Shown here piece after piece: positions 33,724 through 44,694 of a DNA stretch of 64,000 nucleotides. Source of the stretch: Coix lacryma-jobi var. lacryma-jobi (taxonomy: Eukaryota; Streptophyta; Magnoliopsida; Poales; Poaceae); assembly GCA_009763385.1 (NCBI GenBank), contig VDCT01000871.1, positions 1 to 64,000 of the forward strand, in the 5' to 3' direction. The notes below the pieces were generated by a model, which was given only the letters and a program-made list of their open reading frames with translations, did not search any database and was not told the DNA's origin. The translations under genes were made by a program, and so were the position numbers. Numbering within the stretch: the first letter of the stretch is position 1; every line of letters begins with the position of its first letter.

Positions 33724-36700
33724 CTTTGCAGCTTGCAACCTTACCTCTTCGATGGTGTCAAGTTCGAGGTGCCTTTGCTCCTGAGTTACCGGAGCCCTTT
33801 CGGTCCGGAATGAACCCAGTTTTACCTCTTCCGGGGTGACTGCTTCCTCACAGTAAATCAATCTAAATGGAGTGAAGCCTGTAGCTCTGGATCGTGAGAT
33901 ATTGTGTCCCCATACAGCTGTTGTTAGGGTGTTGGCCCACTTGCCTTTCGACGAGTCGTACAAGGTTTGGATATTGCCGAAAAGATTAGACCATTCGCTC
34001 TCTCGACGGCCCCGTTTGCTTGCGGGTAGTTTACTGAGGCGAAATTAAGCTTGATGCTGAGTTCTTCGCAGAAACTCCTGAATTCGGCACAGTCAAACTG
34101 CTTCCCGTTGTCGCAGGTAGATGAAGGAGGGAACGCCGAAACGACAGACTATCCTCTGCCAGACGAATTGGTTAAAGAGGTGGAAGTTATGCTTGCGAGG
34201 GCCTTTGCTTCCACCCACTTGGTGAAATACACGAGAGCGACCGCTGCGAAGCGCAGGTTGCCCGGAGCTACTGGTAGCGGACCTACTATGTCATGCCCCC
34301 ATCTCTGCAAGGGCCAGGTTGGCACTATCGGCGTGGTTTCGTTTGCTGGGGCTTTCTGGTTTCTAGCGAACATCTGGCAGCCTTTGCAACATTTGACTAG
34401 CTCTCTGGCGTCTGATGCGGCGGAAGGCCAGTAGAATCCCTGCCTCATTGCTCTGTGCGCTATCTCGTGAGGCCCTCTGTGCGCTCCGCACATTCCGGCG
34501 TGCATTTCTTCGAGTAGCTAAATGCCCTCACGCCTGCTTATGCATTTCAGAAGGGGGGCTGCTATCCCATTCTTGAATAGTGTTCCCCGATGATTGAGTA
34601 CCCTTTCGCTCTGCTGGCCATCCTTTTGGCGTCCTTTCTAGACTCCGGCTCATATGTTCCAGCTAAGTAAGCGAATATCTGCGACCTCCAGTCATCACTG
34701 GCGATAACGTGCACCGTATTTGGGTGATCTTCTTCTTTTCACAGCTTTGGCCGAAAGGACTTGGTAGTAGAACACATCTGGTGGTAATGCCAGATTTTGT
34801 GCTGCGGCTTTGGCCATTCGTCTGCCTCTGTGTTTTCGGCTCTTGGAATGTGGCGTAAAGTGAAACCTGCGAAATACTTCTCCATTCTTCTGATTGCTGC
34901 CAGATACTTGGCTAGCTCTGGTTCTCTCGCTGTGAAATCCTTTTCGGCGTGGCCAACGACGACTTGGGAATCTGACTTGACTATGCATCTTCTTCTCCGA
35001 TTGCTCGGAGTTTCGTAATCCCAGCAGCACGGCTTCATATTCGGCGGTGTTGTTGGTAGTGAGGAATTGCAGCCTTGCGGCAAATCTGACCTTCGGTCCT
35101 CTTGGTGGGGTTAAGATCGCCGAGATTCCGGCTCCAGCCATTCCCCAAGCGCCATCACAATTTACTGTCCATACGGGCTCCTCGAATTCAATAGTTGTGT
35201 CGAAAGCCGCGGGAGTCCAGTCTGCTATGAAATCCGCCAACGCCTGCGACTTGATTGCGGACCAGTGTTGGAAATCGATCACGTATTCGTTTAGCTCGAC
35301 GCCCACTTGCCAATTCGGCCGATAGCTTCGTTGTTGCGGATAGAGCTTCCAATGGTTGAGCTGATAGACTATGATGTGGTGAGATTGAAAGTAATGCTTT
35401 AGCTTCCTAGAAGCCATTACCACCGTATATGCTATCTTCTCCAACTCTGAATAGTTCAGTTTTGCTCCCGACAGGGCCTCAGAAACGAAATAGATCGGGA
35501 AACTACGTCATCTTGTTTTCGTGTTCCTTCTCTTCCACCAATACTGCGCTTACGGTGGTGTGAGATGATGCGAGATACAATAAAAGCGTCGCTTCCGGCG
35601 ACGGTTTAGATAACGTGGTTAGCCTTGTCAGGTACTCCTTTAACTACTAGAAGGCCTGCCGCTGCTCTTCCCCCCAATCGAAAAGGTCGAGCTACGCAGA
35701 GTTCTGAGAAAGGCAGCCCTTTTTCGGCGGACCTTGCGATAAATCTATTTAAAGAAGCCACCCTTCCTGTCAACTTCTGCACTTGCTTTCGGCTTGAGGG
35801 CAGTTGCATGTTGATGATCGCTGCTCTTGTCGGGATTGGCTTCAATTCCCCTTGCCGAGACAAGGCAACCAAGGAGCTTACCTTTCTTGATGCCAAAAAT
35901 ACACTTGTCAGGGTTGAGCTTCAAGCCGCTTTTGCGGAGGTGCCGAAAGTCTCGAGTAAGTCTGCTTGATGATCTTCCTATCTGTCACTTTTGACCACTA
36001 TATCGTCAACATAAGCCAACAAGTTCTTCTTCTGCTTCTGGCTTTCGAAAACCTTGTCGGTCATATCCGCGAGAAAGTTGGGCCTGCGTTCCGCAGCCCT
36101 TCCGGCATCCGCCGATAGCAATATGTGCCTGTTGGGTGATAAAATGGTTTTCTCCTCATCGTCGGGATGGAGCCATATCTGGTGATAACCTGAAAACAAT
36201 CTAGCAAACTAATTATTTCACAACCGGCTGCAATGTCGACGAGCTTGTCGATATGAGGCAACGGATACGGATCCTTCGGGCAGCATTTGTTGAGGTCGGT
36301 GAAATCGACGCACATTCGCCACTTTCCATTCTTCTTTTTCACCAAGACAACGTTCGCCAGCCATTCGGGGGTACTGGACTGGTCGGATCGAGTAATCTTT
36401 GCACTTTGGCTTTCACCGCATCTGCCCTTTCGTTTGACATCTTTCTCAGTTTTGCTTTCTTGGATTAGCGCCGCTTGCGACGTTCAAACTATGTTGGGCG
36501 AGATCTCTGCTAACGCCTTACAAGTCGTTTGCTGACCAAGCGAAAATGTCATCGTTGTTCGCGAGAAAAGATGCCAGATGTTCCTTTCTTCTTTCGACAT
36601 GTTTGTCCCAATGTGCACAGTTCTTTCAGGCCTGGAAACCGTGAGCGGGATCCTTACCGTCTCTTCAGCTGCCCCGACCTTACATTCCGACGAGCTGGTA

Positions 36701-36727
36701 ATGGCGTGCTCTTCGGCGGTCAGCTGC
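33724..36727 (-). pseudogene. Element A pol: reverse transcriptase, RNase H, integrase
   Basis: RT at about 35978-36345: MVKKKNGKWRMCVDFTDLNK, FSGYHQIWLHPDDEEKT, and the catalytic YVDDIVVKS. RNase H at about 34695-35444: ELNEYVIDFQHWSAIK, VNCDGAWGMAGAGISAI, NTAEYEAVLLGLR. Integrase at 33724-34510: zinc-binding region MHAGMCGAHRGPHEIAH ... CCKGCQMFARN, core RWGHDIVGPL and FTKWVEAKALA, and C-terminal part WANTLTTAVWGHNISRSRA. Together these would copy element RNA into DNA and insert it in the nucleus. The frame is split by single-base gaps, and the 3' end of the coding sequence is deleted into the LTR. Confidence 0.9.
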
Positions 36728-39700
36728 TGTAACGCCTCTGGTGTTTAAGATGTAATTAACCTGACATGTCATCATCATTTAGTCATTAATCATTCTTGCC
36801 TTGCATTTATGTTTGCTTAGTACTTGTGTAGCAATCTCTGTCAAAAACCCTAAAGCCCAAATCTTCCTAAAGGGCAAAAATGGTAATTTCAACTCTGTGC
36901 CTAGTCTTGTGAAATTTCTTGTTCAGTTAGTGTCTTGATGACTTGTTGTGTTGATCAAAGTTAGAAAATCAGAAATAGAATTTAAATCCCTTTTGAAAAA
37001 CCCTGATTTCCAAACCCTGGTTTTTACCCCTCTTTTATTAACTTAAAAACTATTCAAAATTTGAGGTTGGTCCTTTTGGCAAAGTTGTAGATCTCAAAAT
37101 TTTAAGCAACTTTGGTGTTTTGAGTTTTCTTCGTGTAGTTCAAGTTTTGGGAGTAATTTCAAAAAATTCAGAAAGGGGAAGTTTTGCTTTAAATATCGTC
37201 ACTGTGCACGAACTTTAAAGCCAGGGGGCCCCGGCCTCCGGCAAGGCCGCCGCGCCGCGCGCGAGCCTCGCCGCCCCTGCCGAGCCCGGCTGACCCGCGC
37301 CCGTGCCGCGCGCGGCCAAGTTCTGGCGCTCGCCTTTCCTCTCGGCCCCTACCTACCGCCGCCTCGCTCATCCCCTACCCTCTTCCTCTTTCCCTCGGCC
37401 GCGGACAGCGCGCAGTTGCGGCCACCGGCAAGCCGCCCCGCCGCGCGCGCGATCCCGCCCGCACCGAGCCGCCCTACCGTGTTCCCTACCTCCATTAATG
37501 TCGCCCGAACGCTCCCCACCCTTCTAACCGGACCCCCCAACTCCGCCCGCGGCTATAAGAAGCCGCCGGGTTCCGCCATTACCGCCACCACGGCGCTCGC
37601 ACCACCGACCTCCCCAGCGCCCGTCGAGCCCGCCGCTGCCTTCGTCTTGAGCTGCTCCACCTTCCCGAGCAATTAATTTCACCCCTCCGCCCTCCTATCG
37701 CCGGCGCGGGAGCTTCGTCCCCGACTCCGGCCAGCGGCCGCGTTTCGGCAAGGAGAGGAATTCGCCGCCGTGAGTGTTCCTCCCGTCCCTCCGACCCCTG
37801 CCCTCTTCTTCCTCACCTCCGTACGCTTCTAACCGCACCTCGGTGATCTCTTTTGGTGGACAGAGCCGCCGGACGCCGCTCGCCGCCAGAAGCTCCGCCG
37901 GAGCACCGCCACCGTCGAGACCCTCCTCCGACCCTGCACCGCCTCGCCGAGCCTCCCACCAGACTCTCGGTGAGCCCGCGAATCTTTCCCCACCCTCGGC
38001 TTTCCCAGCGCGAGCCCCGAGCGGCCGGCCCGCCGTCCCGCCCGCCTGCGGTTCGCCCGAGCCTTCCGTCTCGCCCGAGCCTCCGAGCCAGGCCTCGGAC
38101 GAAGCAGTCGCTCCGTCTCGCCCGAGCCCGTTTCACCCGAACCCGCTTCGCTCGAGCCAGGCCTCGGCGAACACATGTCTTCCGATTCGCCCGAGCCTCC
38201 CGTTTCGCCCGAGCCTTGCGAGGAAAGAGCACGGTGCTCTTTTCCTTTTTGGGAAGTTGTGAATAGTGTTCCTTTTTCTTCTTTTCGTGAGATTTTCTGT
38301 GTTGCTCCAAAAATTCTGAAAATTTTATGGTAGACTCTTTATACCATGTAGTATTTTAGAAAAATATGAAACTTGGACTTTGTGCAAAAGTTTGAAAATG
38401 AAAAATTTCCCTTTTAATTAAGAAATGAATGGTTTAGATTTTTAGAAAATCATGTGTAGCTCCAAAAAAATCAGAGATAAATTTTTATGTGCTAGTTATG
38501 TCATGTTTAGCCTCTGGTGAAATTTTTGAGGACTTTTGGAGCAAGTTGATTTTAGGTTTTTATTTAAATTGTTAAATAGCGCCTTTTGTTAATTAAATGT
38601 TTGATTTTTGTTAAGCACCTTAATGACCTCCAAAAATTATGAAATTTGTTTTGACATCTATTTATACCATAATGAACATATGAGATTAATTGGGTAAATT
38701 TTGGAGCAACTGCATAAAATGACCTTTTGAAATAATTTAAAAAAATAGAAAAATCAAGTAGAGTTCATGTTGTATGCCCTGTGAGTGACTTTTAGGATCG
38801 TTTGCTGTTCATAGACCCCCCCCTTTTGGTCTATAATGTTTGTGATGCCATGCTTGTTTTGTGTTTAGGTCGGATAAATGATGCTTAATAGATTGATTAA
38901 TTTTGCTTAGAGATCAAGATAAGTAACTTCGTGTCTGTTCTATAAGTTACTTATGCGCCGAAAAATTATACTCTAGAAACAGTAGAATTGTCCTGTGCTG
39001 TATTGTTCATGTCAGCATCCTTATAAGCATACATCCTTGCATCCATATAGTGACGGAAGGAGAAGGCGTCAAAGTCGAAGTAGCCACTGACGAAACCTGC
39101 TCCTGAAGTAACCCCGAGCTCCGACGCCTACACTGCCGACCCCGAGCCCGTCCTTTTTGCTCTTCAAGGCAAGCCCCGGTGCATTTAACCCCTTTCTTGA
39201 ATTTATAAAATGATTTCCTTAAATGCTTTTGAGTTAAATTATTGCATTAGGTTTATAGGAGTGTGTGCTTACTAATTGATGCACTATCCACCTTGACCAC
39301 TGATACGCCCGATACCTGCTTTTCAAAAGTATTTGAAAAAAAAAAGCTTAGCAATGCTCATTGAATTAGACTTTGCAATAAAATGCCAATTTCAAAAGTG
39401 TGATCACTGAAAGAATCTTTACGGGAATTTGGCTTTACTTCCCGTTCGATGGCTGCTTGCCTAGCTAGCATGTGGTCATTGTCGAGAAGAGGTTGTCCGC
39501 GCGTACGGTGCCGTCATGTTGTAGTCCAGGACTCAACAGTTGACACCGACCGGGACAGGGTTGAAAAACCGACAGGACCTGTACTCTTGGGTTAGAGTCC
39601 CGAGGTGCTTGTTGCTGACGGAAAAACTTTAGGGACATCCGTATGGGGGCCTGCTGGTCAAGACTTGTAACTATTCACATACTTCGAAAAGCTCTGGCTC

Positions 39701-40645
39701 CGAGGAATCCTTTTATTGGACCGACAACCGCGCACTGGGAGTGGAGAGATGGCGGAAGAGCATGTACCCACGTGGTCGTCGTACTGGATATGGAGTGGTG
39801 TACTGGACTTCCGGGGGCGTAGGACCGGCCCAATCTTGGAGGAATCGTGGTAGACGAGTTGGCATATGCAAGCTTGGGTGCTACATATGCAGTGTGGATA
39901 GGATCCTCAGCTGTAGTATTATTTATCCGGATTAACGTTGCTCCTTCGTTATGGAGAATTGGTCCACTGACTGTCAACGGAGAGTGGTTCTCAACTAGGA
40001 ATGTTTGAATGTAAAATGAATCATGAACGATGAGAATTGAGGAATACTGAATCTTTCCAAAAATAAAATAAGGTTTACAAAAATGCTTTTCTGCAAAATA
40101 CTTGATCTGCTTAAGCCTTACCTTGACTACGCTAAGCCTCTCATTCCTGAGTTTCTCCCTTTTCTTTAGTCGGGTAAGTCTTGTTGAGTACCCCAGTACT
40201 CAGGGTTTGTTACCCATGCTGCAGGTTATGACAGAATCCCCGATGTGTCTTGCACCCTGCTGCGTGACCATCGTCCAGAAGAGGCCGATGAGGCCGAAGA
40301 ATAGTAGTTGTACACCCTCGGGCTGGGTGATTATAAGTATCTTTGTTGTTCCCCACTACGTTGCCTATGTCTATTTCTATTATCAGAACTTGGTTTGTAA
40401 TAACTGCACCTTAATTTCTATTTGGGACCCTGCTTTGTAAACTAATGTATTTAAGTCTTTCGCTCATTATTCCGATGTTATTGTAAAAGTATGCAATGCT
40501 GTAACCGAATTGTGAGATGATCCTGCGGACATTGGGCACTGATGTAGCCCGGTGGTGAACAGGTCTTAATCACACGGAACATGGGTTCGGCTGTCAGAGG
40601 TTGACAGGGACACGTGGGCCATGAGATTAGGGCCGTTACGTCACA
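36728..40645 (+). mobile_element. Solo LTR B (3.9 kb) inside element A
   Basis: Starts TGTAACGCCTCTGG and ends GTTACGTCACA, flanked by the perfect duplication GCTGC (36723-36727 and 40646-40650). No protease, RT or integrase sequence is inside, so it is a solo LTR. Zones: AT-rich start, GC-rich zone 37200-38250 with CGAGCCAGGCCTCGG-type motifs at about 38050-38180, AT-rich zone, CAAGGCAAGCCCCGG near 39168. It is related in plan to LTR E. Orientation is set by that similarity. Confidence 0.85.
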
Positions 40646-40650
40646 GCTGC

Positions 40651-41600
40651 ATTTCGTCTTTCTTTGCCACTTCATTTATGAGGCTGTAACCGGGAGTTGG
40701 CCTGCCTTCTATTCTTCTTGAGGCTTGCTGATCTCCGTGCACGGTGATAATGTCGAAAGGGGATGGCATTTTCATGCACAAGTAGCTTTGCTTGATTATG
40801 ACATTTAACTTGTTGGTGAAACCTCTGCTGAAATGGTGGTGTATGGGTAGTCCATGTTCACTATATCGAACGTCACCATTTCGGTGCGCACTCTTTCTTC
40901 CTTGGCGAAAGATACCGGGATTTGTTTCTTGCCGATAGCGTCGATCTTTCTTCCTCCTTAACCGTACAAGGAATTGCCGGCGGGGTCCAAACTGCGCCTG
41001 TCCATTCCCATCGCTTCGAAAGCTTTGACGAACAAGATGTCTGCTAAGCTTCCAGTGTCGATCAAAATGTTGTGTAGGGTGAAACGGCTACATTGGCCGT
41101 GGCGACGAACGCGTCGCAATGCGGGTAGTCGCGAACTTTGAAATCTGACTCATCGAAACATATCGGCGCTAGTGACCAAGCTGGCCTGTTCAGCGGAAGC
41201 CTTGGTGATACCGTCTGGACTCTTCGATGATGTCCTTTCTCGCCCTTTTACTTTCGTGCTCCAGGTTGGATCCGCCCGTGATGGCGAAAATGGTGGCCTC
41301 TTGACGGAAGGATGTTTGTTGATTGCACTAGTTTTGTTTTCTATCTCCTGCCCCTGCTGGTAACTGGGTTGTGCTTGCTGTCCCTGGGTTGGGCTGGAAC
41401 CGGAAGAGCTGGTGGCGTGTTGGCTGCGTTAATAATGCATGGGTGATGAAAACTGCCCACCGACTGTGGCACAAAGACCGGGAACTGGTAACCCTGATAT
41501 GCCGGATTGTACCAATGCAAATTCTGGGGAGGCATGTACTGCTGCGAGGATGCATAGGCGTGCCTGCGTAGTTGCTGCACGCTAAGCTCCTGCTGGGGTG
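40651..41600 (-). pseudogene. Element A protease region
   Basis: On the minus strand at about 40960-41070 the sequence reads LIDTGSLADILFVKAFEAMG, where DTGS is a retropepsin active site, followed by DPAGNSLYG. It lies between gag and RT, as expected. The N-terminal linker (41300-41600) is Gln/Pro-rich. Frame breaks are present. Confidence 0.75.
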
Positions 41601-43120
41601 TTTGCGAATTGTGAAAACGTGCTGGAGCTTTTGGCAGAAGCTGAAGCTTGATCCTTGTCTTTTAGCTCTTTCGCCATCTTGCTGTATTTACAATCTCGGG
41701 GTGGTGTGACCAAAATTGCCATCGCAGATGAACACAGTATGCAGGCTTGGCTCTTCTTCCGCGGCCTCTACCGTCTCGGGGCCGCCACGTCCTGTCCTTC
41801 CGCCACGTCCTCCCGGAAAGCTTGATCGAACCCCCTTTGTGCTGTGAAAGTTGGCCATGTCCGGCCTCTCCATACCCGCGGCTGACTGCGCTGGTTCTTT
41901 CCTGCAGGGTGTTGATTGACCGAAGGGTCTAACCATCCTTTGATTCGGCATTGGCGGCGGCTGACTTGCTTTTGTCGCTTGTCTCTGCATCAAGCGAGCG
42001 GCTTTACGCCACCGAAAGTCATCGTCTGACCTTGCGTAAGTGTTCATCACATCGAACAATTTTGACAGTTTTCGGCGGTTCTCTAGACAAGTGAGCGGCG
42101 CACTGCCCGGTCCCCAAGCCTTCGGTGGCTGCTGCAATTACCGCAGCCTCCGGCACATTGGAGCTTGAGCTTTTAACTTGGATGAAACATTTGAGGTACT
42201 CGGATAAAGGTTTGTCGTCTTGCTGGGTTGCAATTCATAAGGTCTCGTGTGGTCTTGACATCCGGCCGGAATCCTTGGAAAGTGGCGAGCAATCGGCCTT
42301 CAACTGAGCCCACGAGTAGATGGATAGTGGCTTGAGTGTGGTGTACCAATCGTGGGCCACGTCTTCGACTGCTAGAATGAGAGATTTCGCCAAGGCCTGA
42401 TTGTCTCCGCCTGCCGAAAGACAGTTGTCTCGTAGCTTGCTAAGAACTTTCGTGGGTTCGCCTTGCCGTCGAAAGTCGGAATGTGTGGCTTTGTAATTGA
42501 GCAGCCACGGATGGGCTTGCAACTCTCTCGAGAGTGGAGAGGTTTCATCGATGGCATTGTCGAAAGCTGGCGGCTGCTCTCGCCTTGGTATGAATATGTT
42601 TTCTGGACTATCGGGATTGGGTCTCCCCCGGCCTTTGCAGTCCCCGAATTTCCTTCTCGAGCTGCCTTCTCTGCGCCTCCGCTTGCTGGATGGCGTTGCA
42701 AGTCTCATCTTCTCTTGCTTTCGCCGCAAGTTGTTGCTGCAGCTGGTCTCTTTGCAACAACAGCTTCTCCATTTCTTCTTGCTGCTGTGTTAGCATCTTG
42801 ATCGCTTTGGCGTGCCTTGTGACCTCGCATCGTCGTCGTCGTCTTTGATGGGTTCGTCCTGGACGTCCCCCTCCGGTGTGTGCTATCTCTGCCGAAAGCT
42901 TGTTGATCTTGGAGTTGCAAGCTTTGGCTTGTGGATGCTCCCGGCGGCGGCTGGGTTTCCGTTGGAAGCGCGTCGCCGAAAAGCTGGAGGGTTTGGAGCT
43001 ATGTTTGGTGGAATTTGATTGGCTGGAGCGAATGTCGCGATGGTGCCAAGGGCATCCTTCTTCGCGGCAATTGTCTCCAAATTGTCGACCGTCTTCGGTG
43101 CCTTCCTCGGTGGCATGTAA
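41601..43120 (-). pseudogene. Element A gag
   Basis: Minus strand. The N-terminal part (42700-43120) is charged and Gln-rich, with a likely coiled coil (AIKMLTQQQEEMEKLLLQRD). The gag domain is at 42235-42560 (HPWLLNYKATHSDFRRQGEP; DWYTTLKPLSIYSWAQLKAD). The C-terminal part (41690-42137) has KLFDVMNTYARSDDDFRWRK and a Gly/Arg-rich tail with a CDGNFGHT block, perhaps a reduced zinc finger. Frames shift several times. Confidence 0.8.
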
Positions 43121-43130
43121 GCTCGGACGA

Positions 43131-43148
43131 CAACACGGTGGGCGCCAA
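43131..43148 (-). other. Primer binding site of element A
   Basis: Directly next to the inner end of the 5' LTR the minus strand reads TTGGCGCCCACCGTGTTG. A TGGCGCC-type block in this position is common in plant Ty3-type elements; which tRNA primes it is not resolved here. Confidence 0.7.
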
Positions 43149-43862
43149 TGTTGTTTCAGGTCCGAGACCCTGAAACAGCGGGTTGTCGCGCGAACGAAAG
43201 CACTGAGCGAAAGTGGAAGACGAACGGTCAAAGATAAGGAATCAGGTGAAGTGAACAGTGTCCTCCCTCCCCTTGGGGGAGCCAGGGGCTTTATATTAAT
43301 TCGAGACAGTTTGAAAGTACAAGAATGCCCTTCCAACTACTCTGTTGTAATTACAAAGACACCCTCTCCTGATCTACCCTGCGTCTTGCTTGGCCCGTGG
43401 GCTCGAGGGGCGCCATCGTAACTGCAACGGGGGGTGAAGCAGCCCGCGCGCCTTCCTTCTGACCTGTGGGCCCCTCCTTGCCAGAAACGGAGAACCCTGC
43501 AAAAGAAAGCGCGCGGCCACAGCCGAAAAAAAGGAGAAACGAAAGCGCGTCACCCGCGTTCGGCTTTCGCCGAAAGCCTGGCCGATGCGAGCGCCCTGAG
43601 GCCCGCCGTGCTTTTGCGCGAAAGCAAGTTTCACGAGGTCTTTTCCAGCCGATCCCCCTTACGAGCCCTGCATATTCACGCGAAAGGCGCGCGAGGTCGC
43701 CTTACGGCGGCTCGTGCCTTTTGCGCCGGGCATATTCGCGGGAAAGGCGGACCCGCGGCGTCACCTTTCGACGACGGATTTTTACTTTCGCGGCTTTCGG
43801 CTCGGCCGAAAGCTATGCTAGGCGAAAACAGGTACCTCACGTCCGGGCTACCCACCCCGACA
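43149..43862 (-). repeat. 5' LTR of element A (full length, 714 bp)
   Basis: In element orientation it runs TGTCGGGGTGGGTAGCCC ... CCTGAAACAACA, with TG/CA ends and a target duplication beside it. A TATA box lies at 43291-43297 (minus). The U3 part is full of CTTTCG/CGAAAG inverted motifs (43540-43830). Confidence 0.9.
43291..43297 (-). promoter_or_regulatory. TATA box of LTR A
   Basis: AATATAA on the minus strand, followed about 30 bp downstream by a GGAGGGAGG stretch where transcription could start. The truncated 3' LTR keeps the same box. Confidence 0.5.
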
Positions 43863-43867
43863 AGGAG

Positions 43868-44694
43868 GATGGCCCAGTTGTTGAGTTGATGGAACCAGGC
43901 CTGAAAAGGTCTTCAAAGACAAAGATGTTAACTATGTGGCTAAGTGCTTGAAGGACTACAGTGGTGATGTAGTGAGCCCAACTCAGGTGTACAACCACCT
44001 GAGGAAATGGAGGCAGAAATGGTCTAGGATTACAAAACTTAAGGAACTTAGTGCTACCTTGTGGGACAGTGACACACATGCCATCAATGTAAACCAAGAA
44101 CACTACCTAGGGCACTGCAAGGTAGAACAATGGTTCATTTTCTCCCTATGTCACCTACCTAAACTACCTGGCATATATGTCCTCATCTTCCCTTGTAAAA
44201 TAAAATGCAGGACCACCCTAAGGATGCTGAGTTCCTTAATTGTCCCATAAGGTTCTATGTGGAGATGGAAGCCATATTTGGCCACTCCATGGCAACAGGC
44301 AAATATGTTGTTAGGGTCTGGTGAGGCCTTTGGGGTCAACCAGGCTGACAGCAAAGAAGCTAAGGAAGAGGGAGATGCCTATGTTGAGAAGAGCCCTACT
44401 CATGGGGGGAAGGGCAGCAAGTGCACAGTCCAGCTGTCCCAAGAACTAGTTGGTTCCAAGAGGAAGAGGGGGACCTTCACTGAAGATGAGATGGTGATGC
44501 TCACCAACATGTCTGATGCTGTTAGGGATGTAGCCAGTGCACTTAGGAAGATAGGGGCAGCTCATGTGGACCCTGAACTATACCTAGCAGTCTTGGAGAT
44601 GCCACTAGTTTTGTCAAAATGCAACCAGGGCACATGGATGTTGGATGAGGACCTACCTTGGCAAGAACTACTACATGTAGTTATGTTCATCTAG
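43868..44694 (+). pseudogene. PIF/Harbinger ORF1, Myb/SANT-like protein, 3' part
   Basis: Exon 43868-44121 reads DGPVVELMEPGLKR and, after a frame break, AKCLKDYSGDVVSPTQVYNH then LRKWRQKWSRITKL, a Myb/SANT-like DNA-binding helix set typical of the accessory ORF of grass PIF elements. The intron 44122-44210 has GT/AG ends. Exon 44211-44694 reads DHPKDAEFLNCPIRFYVEME, then after a frame break a Lys/Arg segment (VGSKRKRGTF) and FTEDEMVMLTNMSDAVRDVA. The protein helps the transposase bind element ends. The 5' part lies at about 33219-33282, 10.6 kb away, because element A is inserted between them. Confidence 0.8.

Larger units (their letters stand above)
17788..35638. repeat. Right arm of the giant inverted repeat
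   Basis: Reverse complement of 1-17728. Unlike the left arm it continues without a break into unique sequence: element A, which ends the mirrored part in mid-pol, goes on to its RT, gag and 5' LTR at 43862. This makes arm 2 the better candidate for the true chromosomal copy. It still has errors of its own, for example lost bases near 29512 and 31490 that arm 1 retains. Confidence 0.97.
33288..43862 (-). mobile_element. Ty3-type LTR retrotransposon A, nearly complete
   Basis: Minus strand, flanked by the perfect 5-bp target duplication AGGAG (33283-33287 and 43863-43867). Order from right to left: 5' LTR, primer site, gag, protease, solo LTR B insertion, RT, RNase H, integrase, truncated 3' LTR. 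This order defines the Ty3 superfamily. It is inserted in ORF1 of a PIF/Harbinger element. It is inactive because of frame breaks, the LTR B insertion and loss of the 3' U3 and polypurine tract. Confidence 0.92.

Noticed and set aside
1..35638. Two independent copies of each transposon in opposite orientation
   Set aside because: Element order, nested positions, target duplications and tandem-repeat numbers all mirror each other; a single inverted duplication or read fold-back explains them.
37774..38310. Overlapping open frames in solo LTR B
   Set aside because: Same GC-rich LTR zone as in LTR E; frames on both strands of Arg/Pro-rich low-complexity sequence.
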